Part shown: one piece after another, positions 47,699 through 60,451 of the stretch
Position numbering within the stretch: position 1 is the first letter of the stretch
How the letters are laid out: the number at the start of each line of letters is the position of its first letter
Assembly (NCBI GenBank): GCA_030159235.1
Contig: BSBG01000002.1
Coordinates: 124,001 to 188,000 of the forward strand
Direction: 5' to 3'
DNA length: 64,000 bases
DNA from: Bacillus safensis
GTDB taxonomy: Bacteria > Bacillota > Bacilli > Bacillales > Bacillaceae
The notes under the pieces: model-generated
The model's database searches: none
Seen by the model: the letters and a program-made list of their open reading frames with translations, nothing else
Told to the model about the DNA's origin: nothing
Made by a program: the position numbers and the translations under genes

Positions 47699-48832
47699 TT
47701 ACTCGCCTTTAAATGCGCGTTTGACCTTATCGAAAAAGCTCATTTCTTGTTCGTCCGGTTTATTTCCGCTCACTTCAGCAAATTTTCTAATGATATCTTT
47801 TTGATTGTCTGTTAAATTTGTCGGTGTGACGACACGTACAACGATATGTTGATCACCTTGACCATAGCCGCGTACATTTTTCACACCTTTTCCTTTGAGT
47901 CTAAACTTCGTGCCAGTTTGAGTGCCAGCAGGAACTTTTAATTTTACTTTACCATGTAATGTCGGCACTTCAATTTCGTCACCTAATGCAGCCTGGGCAA
48001 AGGTAAGCGGCATTTCGCAGTAAATGTCATCTCCATCACGTTCAAAGAATTCATGCGCACGCACATGGAACACAACGAATAAATCGCCTGGAGGTCCTCC
48101 ATTTACACCTGGCTCACCTTGACCAGACACTCTGAGCTGCTGACCATCATCAACACCTGCCGGGATCGTCACGTTAATTTTCTTGCGCTTACGCACTTTA
48201 CCAGATCCGCCGCATGTTGAACATTTATCGTCAATTTGTTTTCCTGTTCCGCTGCAGTAGTTACATACTCTGCGGTTGACCACTTTACCAAACGGAGTGG
48301 ATTGCTCAACATTTAATTGACCAGAACCGCCGCAATGTGAACATGTCTTCACCTGCGTTCCTGGTTTTGCACCTGATCCATGACAAGTTTCACATGATTC
48401 CTCGCGAGGAATCTCAATCGTTGCTTCTTTCCCAAATGCCGCTTCTTCAAACGTAAGTGTCATTGTATATTGCAGGTCTGCTCCTTGGCGTGGTGCATTT
48501 GGATCTCTTCTTCTGGCTCCGCCGCCAAAAATACTAGAGAAGATGTCATCAAAGCCGCCGAAGCCGCCAAAGTCTCCTCCACCGCCAAAACCACCGCCGC
48601 CAAAGCCTTGGTTTGGATCGGTATGACCGAACTGGTCATACTGCGAACGTTTTTGATCATCAGAAAGGTTTTCATAGGCTTCTTTTACTTCTTTGAATTT
48701 ATCATCTGAGCCAGCTTCTTTATTAATATCAGGGTGATACTTTTTTGAAAGCTTGCGGTATGCCTTTTTGATCTCGTCCTTTGAGGCGCTCTTACTCACG
48801 CCAAGCACTTCATAGTAATCACGCTTACTCAT
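47699..48832 (-). CDS. dnaJ: Chaperone DnaJ
   Basis: Hsp40 co-chaperone that delivers substrates to DnaK and stimulates its ATPase, 377 residues. J domain with HPD ([10 protein letters not shown]), a Gly/Phe-rich linker ([19 protein letters not shown]), four CxxCxGxG zinc repeats ([32 protein letters not shown]) and the C-terminal substrate domains. Separated from dnaK by a hairpin that may lower its expression relative to DnaK. Confidence 0.98.
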   Translation of the reverse strand: MSKRDYYEVLGVSKSASKDEIKKAYRKLSKKYHPDINKEAGSDDKFKEVKEAYENLSDDQKRSQYDQFGHTDPNQGFGGGGFGGGGDFGGFGGFDDIFSSIFGGGARRRDPNAPRQGADLQYTMTLTFEEAAFGKEATIEIPREESCETCHGSGAKPGTQVKTCSHCGGSGQLNVEQSTPFGKVVNRRVCNYCSGTGKQIDDKCSTCGGSGKVRKRKKINVTIPAGVDDGQQLRVSGQGEPGVNGGPPGDLFVVFHVRAHEFFERDGDDIYCEMPLTFAQAALGDEIEVPTLHGKVKLKVPAGTQTGTKFRLKGKGVKNVRGYGQGDQHIVVRVVTPTNLTDNQKDIIRKFAEVSGNKPDEQEMSFFDKVKRAFKGE

Positions 48833-48916
48833 CTCTTCACACTCCCGATTTTCTCACATAAATACGATTGTATCATTTTAATTTGACCTTTTTCAATTCC
48901 TTTCATCGTTGAAAAG

Positions 48917-48955
48917 AAAAAAAGTCAAAGCCAAGAGATCCTGACTTTGACTTTC
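48917..48955 (-). terminator. Intercistronic hairpin between dnaK and dnaJ
   Basis: AAAGTCAAAG / CTTTGACTTT stem with a 14-base loop, followed on the minus strand by TTTTTTCTTTTC. Likely a partial terminator, since dnaJ, prmA, rsmE and mtaB downstream show no clear promoter of their own. Confidence 0.78.
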
Positions 48956-48997
48956 TGACGAATACGTTTCAGCAGTCTTTTTCAAAAGTAAAGGTGA

Positions 48998-50860
<1,863 letters not shown>

Positions 50861-51418
50861 TTATTGATTTACTTTTACCATTGATGGACGAATAACTCGG
50901 TCTTTGAGTTTATAGCCCTTTTGCAATTCTTCTACAACGATATTTGAATCGTAGTTTTCATCTTCAACTTGCATGACGGCTTGATGAAGGTTTGGATCGA
51001 ACTCTTTGCCGACAGCTTCAATTGGTTCAACGCCTTCATTTTTCAACGCTTCTACCAGCTGACGGTAAACCATTTGCATTCCCTCTAACAAACTTTTCGT
51101 CTGCTCATTGTCTGGATCAATTCCAAGCGCTCTTTCAAAGTTATCAAGAGCGGGAAGAAGATCACTGACAACATGTTGAGAACGATATTTTTGCACGGTC
51201 TCCACTTCAGTACGAGCACGGCGTTTATAGTTTTCAAAATCTGCTTGAACACGCAGAATTTTGTTTTCTTTTTCATCTAGAAGCTGCTGCAATTCATCGA
51301 TTTTTTCTTGGAAGGCAGATTGTTCATCATGCGCTACTTCCTCAGTATCTGCTTGAACTGCTTCTTCTTGTGCTTCAACCTCTGCTTCTTGCTCAGGTGT
51401 CTGTTTTTCTTCTGACAT
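50861..51418 (-). CDS. grpE: Nucleotide exchange factor GrpE
   Basis: Co-chaperone that releases ADP from DnaK, 185 residues. The start [18 protein letters not shown] at 51418 has GGGAGGTG upstream. An acidic, disordered N-terminus leads into a long coiled coil ([36 protein letters not shown]) and the beta-wing domain ([25 protein letters not shown] ... [19 protein letters not shown]). Between hrcA and dnaK. Confidence 0.98.
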   Translation of the reverse strand: MSEEKQTPEQEAEVEAQEEAVQADTEEVAHDEQSAFQEKIDELQQLLDEKENKILRVQADFENYKRRARTEVETVQKYRSQHVVSDLLPALDNFERALGIDPDNEQTKSLLEGMQMVYRQLVEALKNEGVEPIEAVGKEFDPNLHQAVMQVEDENYDSNIVVEELQKGYKLKDRVIRPSMVKVNQ

Positions 51419-51481
51419 TGTGTTCACCTCCCTCAAAAGATTCAAAAATACGAAGGGGCTGTGCCCCTATCTTTTATCACC

Positions 51482-52513
51482 CTACTCATCATACAAATTG
51501 GAAAGTGCGTTTGACAAGTCTTTTGATACATGATGCAAGAGACTGACCACCCTGCCATAATCCATACGGGTAGGACCGATGATGGCAATGGAGCCGAGTG
51601 ATTTTTGATCAATCGAATAGGCAGCTGTAATTAAGCTGCAGTTCTCCATCGCTTCCAAATTGTTTTCTGAACCGATTTTAATGGTGATTCCTTGCTGGTT
51701 TGGATGAAACAGCTGCATGACATCATTCTTTTGCTCAATCAGCATCATAAGTGAACGAATACGGTCAATGTCATGAAACTCTGGCTGATTCAACATATTA
51801 ATCTTCCCGCCAAAGAATAGTTTTGATTCATTTTGTGTCGATGTAAATGTATTGCCGAGCGCATCTAAAATATGATCGTAATCTTTTAAATGCGTGCGAA
51901 GAAGCATGACCACTTCTTTATACATTCTGTCCTTCAGCTGATCCATCGGGACTCCGGCTAACCGGCTGTTTAAAATATTCATCAGCTTCTCAATATCGGT
52001 GACATCGAGATGCTCAGAAAAGGTAATGGTTTTGTTTTCCACATGACCGCTGTCTGTAATCATGATCGCCACTGCTTTGTTTGGCTGAACAGGGACAAGC
52101 TGAATTTGCTTTAACCGATTTTCACTTAGCTTTGGACCAAGCACAATCGATGTATAATTTGTGAGATCTGATAAAATTTCCGCCGATTTTTGAACTGTCT
52201 TTTCCAGTTCAAAAATTTTCTCCTGAAAGGCCGACTGGATGAGCACAAGCTCTTTAGACGACAGTTTTCGCGGAGAGAGCAAATGATCTACATAATAACG
52301 ATATCCTTTTTCGGAAGGAATTCTTCCTGATGAAGAATGGGTCTTTTCAATAAAGCCAAGTTCCTCCAAATCAGCCATTTCGTTTCTAATCGTCGCAGAG
52401 CTGAATGTAATGTCTTCTTTTTTAGAGAGAGTCCTTGATCCAACTGGCTGCGCCGAACGAATAAAGTCATTAACGATGACTTGCAGAATCAAAAGCTGAC
52501 GATTTGTTAACAT
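51482..52513 (-). CDS. hrcA: Heat-inducible transcription repressor HrcA
   Basis: Repressor of class I heat-shock genes, 343 residues. The N-terminal winged helix ([79 protein letters not shown]) precedes a GAF-like dimerisation domain. The ATG at 52513 is the third of three consecutive ATGs and gives the B. subtilis length. First gene of the operon and adjacent to its own CIRCE operator. Confidence 0.97.
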   Translation of the reverse strand: MLTNRQLLILQVIVNDFIRSAQPVGSRTLSKKEDITFSSATIRNEMADLEELGFIEKTHSSSGRIPSEKGYRYYVDHLLSPRKLSSKELVLIQSAFQEKIFELEKTVQKSAEILSDLTNYTSIVLGPKLSENRLKQIQLVPVQPNKAVAIMITDSGHVENKTITFSEHLDVTDIEKLMNILNSRLAGVPMDQLKDRMYKEVVMLLRTHLKDYDHILDALGNTFTSTQNESKLFFGGKINMLNQPEFHDIDRIRSLMMLIEQKNDVMQLFHPNQQGITIKIGSENNLEAMENCSLITAAYSIDQKSLGSIAIIGPTRMDYGRVVSLLHHVSKDLSNALSNLYDE

Positions 52514-52527
52514 CATCATCACCCCTG

Positions 52528-52554
52528 TTAGCACTCTCTTTCAACGAGTGCTAA
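52528..52554 (-). promoter_or_regulatory. CIRCE operator (HrcA binding site)
   Basis: Perfect TTAGCACTC-N9-GAGTGCTAA inverted repeat, 15 bases upstream of the hrcA start, directly after the predicted transcription start. Confidence 0.97.
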
Positions 52555-52565
52555 TTGTATAAACA

Positions 52566-52594
52566 AAATTACCAAACTCAAATTAAAATGTCAA
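52566..52594 (-). promoter_or_regulatory. Sigma-A promoter of the hrcA operon
   Basis: TTGACA-17 bases-TAATTT on the minus strand, ending about 11 bases before CIRCE. It overlaps the end of hemW upstream. Confidence 0.75.
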
Positions 52595-53734
52595 TTATAA
52601 CTCACCGAGAAATGCTTGAAATACTTCATTCCCTAACAATATTCCTTTTCTTGTTAAACGAACTCCGATGTCATCTTTTACAATGAGACCTTTTTCTTCT
52701 AATTCTTCAAGAACATTAGGAAAAAGAGCTTCTGGTGTAGCACCAAATTTCGCCTGAAAATCAGCGCTTTTCACCCCTTCAATCTTGCGAAGACCTAAAA
52801 ACATTTCTTCTTCGATCTGCTCTGTTTTTGTGACCTCGTGTGTTTCCTTATACGGGAACCCTGTTTGGTCAATCAACTCCAAATAATGTTTCACCGGTCC
52901 TGCGTTCACATTACGGATGCCATCTACATACCCGTGTGCTCCTGCACCAAAACCGAAGTAATCTTCATTGCTCCAATAGGTCAGGTTATGCTGGCTTTCA
53001 AAGCCTGGTTTGGCGTAATTGCTAATTTCATATTGCTTTAACCCATGGCGCTCCATTTCATCCATCACAAGCTCATACATTTCAGCCTCACGTTCTTGCG
53101 GCGGTAAATGGAGTTTTCCTTTTTGCATTAAGTTGTAAAAAACGGTTTTCGGTTCCACAATGAGTGAGTAAACCGAATAATGCTCTGCCCCAAGTGAAAA
53201 AGCCGTCTCAAGTGAATCCATCACATGATGCTGTTCTTGATGCGGCAGACCAAACATGAGATCGAGGCTAATGTTATCAAATCCAACTGCTCTTGCTCGC
53301 TCAAAAGACGTGAGGACATCTTTCTTTTGATGAACTCGTCCAATTTTTTTAAGCAGATCGTCTTCAAAGGTTTGAACGCCAAAGCTCAGCCGATTGACGC
53401 CGGCTGCTTTTAACACTTGCAGTTTCTCAAGCGATAATTCGTCCGGATTTGCCTCTACCGCAAATTCAATCAGATTTTTTGTTGGCTTTAATACGCGGTG
53501 AATGCTGTTCATGAGTTGTTCTAACTGACTGACGGTCAATGATGTTGGAGTTCCCCCGCCAATAAAAATTGTCTTTAGTTCCTGCTCGCCTTTTTGCTCG
53601 ATCGTGTGCTGCATCTCTTTTTCAAGAGCCACTAAGTATTCATCGACTGGCTGCGTTTTAATGAAAAATTTATTGAAATCACAATAGTGGCAAATGTGCT
53701 CACAAAATGGGATGTGAATGTATGCTGCTTTCAT
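52595..53734 (-). CDS. hemW: Heme chaperone HemW (formerly HemN-like)
   Basis: Radical-SAM family protein of 379 residues that binds haem and is thought to insert it into respiratory enzymes; it is not the oxygen-independent coproporphyrinogen oxidase. The cluster motif is CEHICHYCDF (Cys11, Cys15, Cys18) without the extra Cys of true HemN. Further family segments are FIGGGTPTSL, VEANPDELS, GVNRLSFGVQTFED and DLMFGLPHQ. Downstream of lepA, separated by a hairpin. Confidence 0.94.
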   Translation of the reverse strand: MKAAYIHIPFCEHICHYCDFNKFFIKTQPVDEYLVALEKEMQHTIEQKGEQELKTIFIGGGTPTSLTVSQLEQLMNSIHRVLKPTKNLIEFAVEANPDELSLEKLQVLKAAGVNRLSFGVQTFEDDLLKKIGRVHQKKDVLTSFERARAVGFDNISLDLMFGLPHQEQHHVMDSLETAFSLGAEHYSVYSLIVEPKTVFYNLMQKGKLHLPPQEREAEMYELVMDEMERHGLKQYEISNYAKPGFESQHNLTYWSNEDYFGFGAGAHGYVDGIRNVNAGPVKHYLELIDQTGFPYKETHEVTKTEQIEEEMFLGLRKIEGVKSADFQAKFGATPEALFPNVLEELEEKGLIVKDDIGVRLTRKGILLGNEVFQAFLGEL

Positions 53735-53762
53735 TTGATGACACCTTCTTTACAGGTAAAGA

Positions 53763-53782
53763 GCCGCAGTTTATCGCTGCGG
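53763..53782 (-). terminator. Terminator-like hairpin between lepA and hemW
   Basis: GCCGCAG / CTGCGGC stem with a six-base loop, followed on the minus strand by TCTTTACC; modest T-run. Confidence 0.6.
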
Positions 53783-53848
53783 CACCCTTGTTTGTTTTCG
53801 ACTATAAACGTCAAGGCAGGTATTGTAAAGCAGGTTGCCTTGAGGATG

Positions 53849-55687
53849 TTATTTTTTCGGTGTGCTGTCGTCCATCTTCAGCACGGCCATAAATGCTTCC
53901 TGCGGGACTTCAACAGAGCCCACTTGCTTCATGCGCTTTTTCCCTTCTTTTTGCTTCTCAAGAAGCTTTCTTTTCCGGGAAATGTCTCCACCATAACATT
54001 TAGCAAGTACGTTTTTGCGCATCGCTTTAATGGTGGAACGAGCAACGATTTTTTGACCGATTGCTGCTTGAATCGGTACTTCAAAGTGCTGTCGTGGAAT
54101 GAGTTCTTTTAGCTTATCTACGATGATCTTGCCTCGTTCATATGCATAATCACGGTGAACGATAAATGAAAGGGCATCGATTTTTTCGCCATTCAGCATA
54201 ATATCCATCTTCACTAGCGTCGATGGACGGTAACCAATCAGCTCATAATCAAAGGACGCATAGCCTTTTGTGTTGGACTTTAGCTGATCAAAGAATTCGT
54301 ATACGATCTCAGCCAAAGGAATTTCATAAACGATGCTCACGCGGTTCGCATCAAGATACTGCATATCAATGAAATGTCCGCGCTTTCCTTGGCAAAGCTC
54401 CATTACAGAGCCTACATAATCATTCGGCACCATCATTGTTGCTTTCACGTATGGTTCTTCAATGCGTTCAATCTTTTGCGGATCAGGCAGATTGGACGGG
54501 TTATCTACGACGATTTTTTCTCCGTCTGTCATATACACATCGTAAATAACACTTGGCGCTGTCGTAATAAGATCAATTTTAAATTCACGTTCAATCCGTT
54601 CTTGGATGATTTCCATATGAAGCATTCCAAGGAACCCGCAGCGGAAACCGAAGCCAAGTGCTTGGGATGTCTCTGCCTCATATTGAAGTGAAGAATCATT
54701 TAATTCAAGCTTTTCTAACGCTTCACGTAAGTCGTTATATTTCGCTGTATCAATTGGATAAAGTCCGCAGTACACCATTGGGTTTAGCTTTCTGTATCCT
54801 GGCAGTGCTTCTTTCGCTGGGTTCTCCGCAAGTGTGATCGTATCCCCTACACGTGTATCACCGACATTTTTAATGGCAGCTGTTAAGTAGCCAACATCTC
54901 CAACGGTGAGTTCGTCTGTTGGCATGGCTTTTGGTGTGAATACGCCGACTTCAAGTACTTCAAATTCTTTACCCGTCGCCATCATTTTAATTTTCTGACC
55001 AGGTTTGACGGTTCCTTCAACAATTCGTATGTACGCAATGACGCCGCGATACGCATCGTAGAGAGAATCAAAAATGAGGGCTTGAAGCGGTGCTTCTGGA
55101 TCTCCAGCGGGTGCCGGCACTTTTTCAACGATTTGTTCTAAAATATCCTCGATCCCAATACCCGCCTTAGCAGAGGCAAGAACAGCTTCAGACGCATCCA
55201 ACCCGATGACATCTTCAATTTCTCCTCTTACACGCTCAGGTTCTGCACTTGGCAGATCGATTTTATTGATAATCGGAAGAATTTCTAAGTTGTTATCAAG
55301 AGCTAAATAAACGTTCGCAAGTGTCTGTGCTTCAATTCCCTGTGCTGCATCTACTACGAGAATCGCACCCTCACAGGCAGCAAGGCTTCGAGATACCTCA
55401 TAGGTGAAGTCGACATGCCCTGGTGTATCAATCAGGTGCATAATATATTCTTCTCCATCCTTCGCCTGATATTTCAGCTGGACAGAGTTTAATTTAATCG
55501 TTATGCCGCGTTCACGCTCTAAATCCATGGAATCAAGTAACTGTTCTTTCATTTCCCGTTGAGTAATCGCCGCTGTTTTTTCCAAAATACGGTCCGCCAA
55601 TGTGGATTTCCCATGGTCAATATGGGCGATAATGGAGAAATTTCGAATTCTTGATTGCCGTTCTAATCGTTTTTCTTTATCTGTCAC
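53849..55687 (-). CDS. lepA: Elongation factor 4 (LepA)
   Basis: Ribosome-associated GTPase of 612 residues that affects initiation and back-translocation. G1 [11 protein letters not shown]3 DTPGHVDF, G4 NKIDLP, followed by EF-G-like domains II, III and V and the unique C-terminal domain ([33 protein letters not shown]). The start is GTG at 55687 behind GGAGTGAT. Stands between yqxA and hemW. Confidence 0.98.
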   Translation of the reverse strand: MTDKEKRLERQSRIRNFSIIAHIDHGKSTLADRILEKTAAITQREMKEQLLDSMDLERERGITIKLNSVQLKYQAKDGEEYIMHLIDTPGHVDFTYEVSRSLAACEGAILVVDAAQGIEAQTLANVYLALDNNLEILPIINKIDLPSAEPERVRGEIEDVIGLDASEAVLASAKAGIGIEDILEQIVEKVPAPAGDPEAPLQALIFDSLYDAYRGVIAYIRIVEGTVKPGQKIKMMATGKEFEVLEVGVFTPKAMPTDELTVGDVGYLTAAIKNVGDTRVGDTITLAENPAKEALPGYRKLNPMVYCGLYPIDTAKYNDLREALEKLELNDSSLQYEAETSQALGFGFRCGFLGMLHMEIIQERIEREFKIDLITTAPSVIYDVYMTDGEKIVVDNPSNLPDPQKIERIEEPYVKATMMVPNDYVGSVMELCQGKRGHFIDMQYLDANRVSIVYEIPLAEIVYEFFDQLKSNTKGYASFDYELIGYRPSTLVKMDIMLNGEKIDALSFIVHRDYAYERGKIIVDKLKELIPRQHFEVPIQAAIGQKIVARSTIKAMRKNVLAKCYGGDISRKRKLLEKQKEGKKRMKQVGSVEVPQEAFMAVLKMDDSTPKK

Positions 55688-55771
55688 AATCTATCACTCC
55701 TACTATAAAACGCGGGTTGCGCTAGGTTAGATTATATCAATAGGGCTGTAAAGATTCAATCGAAATCAAGA

Positions 55772-55797
55772 AAAGCCGCTCATCGGTCAGCGGCTTT
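55772..55797 (-). terminator. Terminator between yqxA and lepA
   Basis: AAAGCCGCT / AGCGGCTTT stem with an eight-base loop and TTTTC on the minus strand. Confidence 0.78.
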
Positions 55798-55851
55798 GAT
55801 CAAAAGGGCGATATCTCATGAAAAAAATGATATGGTGTGCAACGGATTGGT

Positions 55852-56217
55852 TTATTTCCCATTCACCCAATCATAAAGAGAACGGGCTGCATGAGTCATA
55901 CCATCAGACAGGGCTTTTCCTGCCTTGGAAAAGGCATTAAAGCCCTCTATTTCCTCAAGCTGCTTTTGTTTTTCGGCAAGATCTTTTTCTGTAACAGCTG
56001 TTCCTAAGATAGAAGCTTCTCTTTCTTCATCGTTGTTCATTTGAATGGAGAAAGCGCCTTTTAATTGTGGATCATGGTAGCCCTTCATTTGCAGCATGCC
56101 ATTATTCGCTTGCTGCATTCCTAAAAAGACGCCAAACAGCAAGACCAATCCTAAAATCATGGTTTTTCCAATAAATGAGCCCATACCCGTCACCACCTTA
56201 AGAGCGTTTTTTCTCAT
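55852..56217 (-). CDS. yqxA: DUF3679 membrane protein YqxA
   Basis: Protein of 121 residues with one N-terminal membrane segment (GKTMILGLVLLFGVFLGMQQANNGMLQMKGY) and a charged, helical extracytoplasmic tail. The family is restricted to Bacillus and always follows spoIIP; function unknown. Its start lies 20 bases inside the end of spoIIP, so it may be co-translated with that sporulation gene. Confidence 0.85.
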   Translation of the reverse strand: MRKNALKVVTGMGSFIGKTMILGLVLLFGVFLGMQQANNGMLQMKGYHDPQLKGAFSIQMNNDEEREASILGTAVTEKDLAEKQKQLEEIEGFNAFSKAGKALSDGMTHAARSLYDWVNGK

Positions 56218-57406
56218 CCTTTGCTTTGCCGTCTACCTTTTCTGCGTCCCAGAAAAGGTCGCTGAATACATCTGCTGCTGCATTGGATGCATTTTTCAAT
56301 TCTTCCATATTATTATCCACTCCGCCAAATTCTAAAAGAAGGGCTTTATCGGATAAATCTTGATTATAGATTCCATTATCGCCAATTTCTCCTTTGGCAA
56401 ACACACCGACACTGAGACCTTTATATTTTTTCTCCATCAAATGGTGGAATTCTGTCGCAAGCTTTAAGTTTTTCTCATAGCTTTGATTCTTCTTCCCTAC
56501 AACAAACGCAATTCTCGCATATTTCTTTCCATTGATGTCGACAGTGGTATCTTTCTTTCTTCTTGAGTCCCGGTGAATATCAATTAAATAATCGAGATCA
56601 TCATTTTTCGCTAAGGCTTCTTTCACGACCAACCTTGATTCATTATAAGACTGCGGATACTTTAATCCTTTTTTCAGCAGCCTTTTTTCAATTTCCGTTT
56701 TGTCGACCGTATTACCGATTCCTTGCTGATCAAGTGCCTTTCCAAACATGTCGCCGACAAGGGTGACATTGACCTTTGAATGCCGTGCATTGTTTGGATT
56801 CGTTTCTCCTTTTAAAAATGGTAAATATGATTCCGTATTATGTGTGTGATAAATGTACACAGCTTTTCGTTTTCCTGTTGACCGGTCCGGCTCTTTGGCA
56901 GGCTTTTTCGGCACATCTTCGTCGAGCTTGTCCAGCTCAGCTAAATTGGCTTCTTTTTCATCTTGGATGACTTCACTTGGCGGAGGCGATTCCATTGGCA
57001 TATTGGTATAATCTGTTCCTTCACCCGCTAAGATGATTTTTGTATCAAAATGTTCAAAGCCTGGAAGTTCTCTTCCTAGAAAACTGCGCGGGTCTTCTAA
57101 ATTAATACTGGTTGCAAGCTTGAGTGACAGTCCAGAGAAATGAAATCCTTTTTGATCTTTCGGAACTGCTGAGGCGAAATATTGGTTTTCCATGCCCATT
57201 AATGTGGCAAAAAACGCTCCAGAGAGCTCATCTGCTACACCATATAACGAGGCTTGCGGCCTCAGCTCAGGTTTTAAAGATGTTAAAGCCCCTGACATCA
57301 CAAACACTACAACAAGAGAGGCAATAAATAAGAAAAAGCTTTTTACTACTTTGGTTCCATTAATCGCAACGACCAACTGTCGAGGACGGCGGGGTCTTTT
57401 TTTCAT
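56198..57406 (-). CDS. spoIIP: Stage II sporulation protein P, cell-wall amidase/endopeptidase
   Basis: Peptidoglycan hydrolase of 402 residues that, with SpoIID and SpoIIM, thins septal wall and drives engulfment of the forespore. A basic N-terminus and one membrane anchor (SFFLFIASLVVVFVMSGAL) are followed by a linker and the Amidase_3-like domain with catalytic VYIYHTHNTESYLPF, DYLIDIHRDS and LLLEFGGVDNN. Expressed in the mother cell in relatives. Downstream of gpr, upstream of yqxA. Confidence 0.96.
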   Translation of the reverse strand: MKKRPRRPRQLVVAINGTKVVKSFFLFIASLVVVFVMSGALTSLKPELRPQASLYGVADELSGAFFATLMGMENQYFASAVPKDQKGFHFSGLSLKLATSINLEDPRSFLGRELPGFEHFDTKIILAGEGTDYTNMPMESPPPSEVIQDEKEANLAELDKLDEDVPKKPAKEPDRSTGKRKAVYIYHTHNTESYLPFLKGETNPNNARHSKVNVTLVGDMFGKALDQQGIGNTVDKTEIEKRLLKKGLKYPQSYNESRLVVKEALAKNDDLDYLIDIHRDSRRKKDTTVDINGKKYARIAFVVGKKNQSYEKNLKLATEFHHLMEKKYKGLSVGVFAKGEIGDNGIYNQDLSDKALLLEFGGVDNNMEELKNASNAAADVFSDLFWDAEKVDGKAKDEKKRS

Positions 57407-57472
57407 GATTTACTCCCTCCAGCACGCTTTCTAGTAATTACACTATGAGCGAGCTAGAGAAAGTAGAACCGA

Positions 57473-58588
57473 TTAATGATTATATGATCCCTTGTTATCT
57501 TGAGAGATTTTTTGATGAAGCGCAGTGTTTAATCCATTGGCGAGTACGTTCGCCATGTCATCAATGAATGTATCCACTTCCTTTGGTGTGACCATTAAGT
57601 TTTGTCCAAGCGGCGCAAGCACTTCATGGATCAGCTGCCTTTTCTCTTCTTCTGGAAGGGTTCCTACGATGCCTAAGAACGATTGACGCGTTTCTTCATC
57701 AGGCAAATCTTCTTCATTCAGCACTTTTTTCTTTCCAAATGTCAGACCAGCCGGAACAAGAGAGCGGGATGGTCTATCATCTTTTAGTTCTCTACCAAAA
57801 TGCTTTAACACATAATCAATTGTGTCACTTGCAATTGTCACTGCATCAACCACTGTTGGAACCCCAATCGCAATCACTGGAATCCCCAATGTTTCTTTGC
57901 TTAATTCTTTCCGCTTATTCCCTACACCAGAACCGGGATGGATGCCTGTATCAGAGATTTGAATTGTTGTATTCACTCGTTCCACCGCACGAGCAGCAAG
58001 GGCATCGACGGCAATGACAAAATCAGGCTTGGACCGCTCAATCACGCCTTGTATGATGTCACTTGTTTCAATACCGGTCAGTCCCATCACACCTGGTGAC
58101 AAAGAGGAAACTGGGCGATAGCCTTCCTGTACATTTTCCGGCTGCAATTCAAAAAGGTGGCGGGTCACAAGCAGATTTTCAACAGTGAGAGGGCCTAATG
58201 CATCTGGCGTGACATTCCAGTTTCCTAGTCCCACTACAAGACAGCTCGCATCCGCCTGAATGCCTCGGTCTTTTAGAAACTGAGCAAAATAATGGGCAAA
58301 GACTTCGACGACTTTTTCTTGCATCTCTGAGTCTTTCTCCCGAATGCCTTGCGCCTCAAACGTCAAGTATGTTCCTGCCTTTTTGCCGGTCAACTCCTCC
58401 CCTTCTTTCGTGATCTCCACAGTGCGTATGCGGATGCCATGCTCATCCTTTTCCTTTTCGACAATCCCTTGAATACCATCTTTTTTGACGACATTCGGAT
58501 CGTTCTCTTGTTCTAGTATCTCTTTTGTTTCAACAGCCAAGTCTGTCCGGATTTGATAAGCACTTAAATCGAGTTTCTGTTTCTCCAT
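57473..58588 (-). CDS. gpr: Germination protease Gpr
   Basis: Aspartic-type endopeptidase of 371 residues made in the forespore as zymogen; it degrades small acid-soluble spore proteins at germination. The N-terminal propeptide ends near IRTDLAVE, the known self-cleavage region. Conserved segments include [48 protein letters not shown] and [21 protein letters not shown] at 58588 is seven bases from AAGGAG; a TTG precedes it. Divergent from rpsT. Confidence 0.96.
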   Translation of the reverse strand: MEKQKLDLSAYQIRTDLAVETKEILEQENDPNVVKKDGIQGIVEKEKDEHGIRIRTVEITKEGEELTGKKAGTYLTFEAQGIREKDSEMQEKVVEVFAHYFAQFLKDRGIQADASCLVVGLGNWNVTPDALGPLTVENLLVTRHLFELQPENVQEGYRPVSSLSPGVMGLTGIETSDIIQGVIERSKPDFVIAVDALAARAVERVNTTIQISDTGIHPGSGVGNKRKELSKETLGIPVIAIGVPTVVDAVTIASDTIDYVLKHFGRELKDDRPSRSLVPAGLTFGKKKVLNEEDLPDEETRQSFLGIVGTLPEEEKRQLIHEVLAPLGQNLMVTPKEVDTFIDDMANVLANGLNTALHQKISQDNKGSYNH

Positions 58589-58619
58589 CAAAAGACTCCT
58601 TCCACCAAGTAATTAACAG

Positions 58620-58649
58620 TAGTCTTTCCATCTCTTTAAAGAAACATTC
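58620..58649 (-). promoter_or_regulatory. Possible forespore (sigma-F/G type) promoter of gpr
   Basis: On the minus strand GGAAAGACTA fits the sigma-F -10 pattern GGnnAnAnTn, with GAATG about 15 bases upstream as a poor -35. It lies about 30 bases before gpr, which is forespore-expressed in B. subtilis. Confidence 0.35.
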
Positions 58650-58685
58650 GAGCACTTCATCAATGAAAAATACTTTACATTTATA

Positions 58686-58714
58686 TTGCATTCTAAAGGT
58701 GTGTTTGATAGAAT
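58686..58714 (+). promoter_or_regulatory. Sigma-A promoter of rpsT
   Basis: TTGCAT-17 bases-TAGAAT, giving a leader of about 65 bases before the rpsT start. Confidence 0.6.
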
Positions 58715-58786
58715 ACAATTTGTTCTATTGTGAAGATTTAACCTTAAGACAATTGTGTTTAGGTTGTATCTTAGGAGGTGAAACAC

Positions 58787-59053
58787 ATGCCAAATATTAA
58801 ATCAGCGATCAAACGTACAAAAACGAATAACGAGCGCCGTGCACACAACACAACAATCAAGTCTGCGATGCGTACTGCGATTAAACAAGTTGAAGTTTCT
58901 GTAGCTAACAACGATGCTGAGCAAGCAAAAGCTGCTCTTTCTTCTGCTGCAAAACGTATTGACAAAGCCGTTAAAACTGGTCTTGTACACAAAAACGCAG
59001 CTGCGCGTTACAAATCAAGACTTGCTAAACAAGTAAACGGACTTTCTGCATAA
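58787..59053 (+). CDS. rpsT: 30S ribosomal protein bS20
   Basis: Basic three-helix protein of 88 residues that binds 16S rRNA early in assembly: [30 protein letters not shown] and a Lys/Ala-rich C-terminal half with [13 protein letters not shown]. The ATG at 58787 has AGGAGGTG upstream; a longer in-frame reading includes this site. Divergent from gpr and convergent with holA. Confidence 0.97.
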   Translation: MPNIKSAIKRTKTNNERRAHNTTIKSAMRTAIKQVEVSVANNDAEQAKAALSSAAKRIDKAVKTGLVHKNAAARYKSRLAKQVNGLSA

Positions 59054-59152
59054 TGCTTGCAACGCCTCAGTGATGAGGCACCTGTTTAACTGTACGTCCG
59101 TCCTGACCGGCTAAGCCATAAGGACAGACTGGCAATTATACATCTAAACAAA

Positions 59153-59180
59153 AACGACCCTCTTTTTTAGAAGGTCGTTT
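59153..59180. terminator. Terminator between rpsT and holA
   Basis: AACGACC / GGTCGTT stem with a T-rich loop and T7 run; it can serve both convergent genes. Between rpsT and this hairpin lie two further stem-loops (59064-59079 and about 59096-59129). Confidence 0.82.
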
Positions 59181-59195
59181 TTTTATATTCTATGT

Positions 59196-60215
59196 TCAAG
59201 CGCCTAATAATCGAAGCAGGAACAATTCTAACAATAGCTGCTTGTCCTTTTTACCCGTTTTCATTTCATAATCAATCGTTGAGAGCTCTTTGACGATCTG
59301 CTTGAGCTCTTCTTCTGAAAACAGTCTTGCCTGATCCATGGCGAGTTTGACACGGAATGGGTGGACTTTTAGATTTGAAGCAATTTGTTTTTGCCCATAT
59401 CCTTGCTGAGCGAAGTACTTCGTCTGCAAAATCAATCGAAATTGAGTTGAAATGAGTGCCAATATTTTAATGGGCTCCTCATTTTGCTTCAGCAAGTCAT
59501 AAAACATCTGCATGGCCTCAGAGCGGCGCCTGTTGACAATTTGATTAATCAGTTCGAAAATATTCTGCTCTAAACTTCTTGCAACGAGCTGATTGACATC
59601 CGCTAACTCAATTTCTTCCCGCTGACCAATATATGTACTTAGCTTCCGAACCTCTTGGAACAGAGTGGATAGACTCCCGCCGCATAACATCACAAGCTGC
59701 TCTGCCGCCTGAGATGTGATCGCCTTTCCTTCAGTTTTCACCAGTGTGATGGTGAAATCAGTTGTTTCTTTTGGGTTTAACTCTTTCGCCTCAACGACAG
59801 CCGCTGTCTTTTTAAGCAATTTGGTTATTTTCTTACGCTCGTCCAGCTTTTCATATGGTGCTAATAACACAAGAATGGTATAGGGCGCTGGCTTTTCTAA
59901 ATAAGCCTCTAACACAGAAAGCTCGTGCTCAATCTTCTCCTTTTTCTTTTCAGCTGTAAGAAAATAAGGATTCTTGATCACAACGAGACGCTTTTCTCCC
60001 ATAAATGGAAATGTTTCAGCATCCGTTACAGCCTGTTCAAGCGGCACCTCTTCCATATCGAAGACAGAGTAATTAAAATCCTTCGTTTCCTCGTCCACCA
60101 CAGCTTGTCTTAATTTCGCAGCGGTTTCTTGCAGTAAATATGTTTCTTTCCCATATAAGCAATAAACGGGATGGATATCCCCTCGTTTTAAATTGTTCCA
60201 TACCTCAAAGACCAT
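59196..60215 (-). CDS. holA: DNA polymerase III delta subunit HolA (YqeN)
   Basis: Clamp-loader subunit of 339 residues that opens the sliding clamp. The N-terminal domain has VYCLYGKETYLLQETAAKLR and AVTDAETFPFMGEKRLVVIKNPYF (clamp-contacting region), followed by AAA+-like and collar domains (EQNIFELINQIVNRRRSEAMQMFYDLLKQNEEPIKILALISTQFRLILQTK). Walker A is degenerate, as normal for delta. ATG with AGAGGGA upstream. Confidence 0.93.
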   Translation of the reverse strand: MVFEVWNNLKRGDIHPVYCLYGKETYLLQETAAKLRQAVVDEETKDFNYSVFDMEEVPLEQAVTDAETFPFMGEKRLVVIKNPYFLTAEKKKEKIEHELSVLEAYLEKPAPYTILVLLAPYEKLDERKKITKLLKKTAAVVEAKELNPKETTDFTITLVKTEGKAITSQAAEQLVMLCGGSLSTLFQEVRKLSTYIGQREEIELADVNQLVARSLEQNIFELINQIVNRRRSEAMQMFYDLLKQNEEPIKILALISTQFRLILQTKYFAQQGYGQKQIASNLKVHPFRVKLAMDQARLFSEEELKQIVKELSTIDYEMKTGKKDKQLLLELFLLRLLGA

Positions 60216-60451
60216 AAATTAAATCCCTCTCTTTCACTTCCTCCTCTATCCTAAAGTGTGTGAAGACATTAGTAAAGAGGAAGCTGAAAGTGCCGCCTCC
60301 TCATTTATAGTAAACGTCCGGCGCAAGCTCCCGGGTCAGCCTGCAGTCAGACGATATTCATAAAATGATCATGAAAATGGAAAACGGTTACTTACCTTCT
60401 AGCAATTCCAAATGAGTTCAAGTATACTAAAAATAGCCAGGAGGGATGAAA

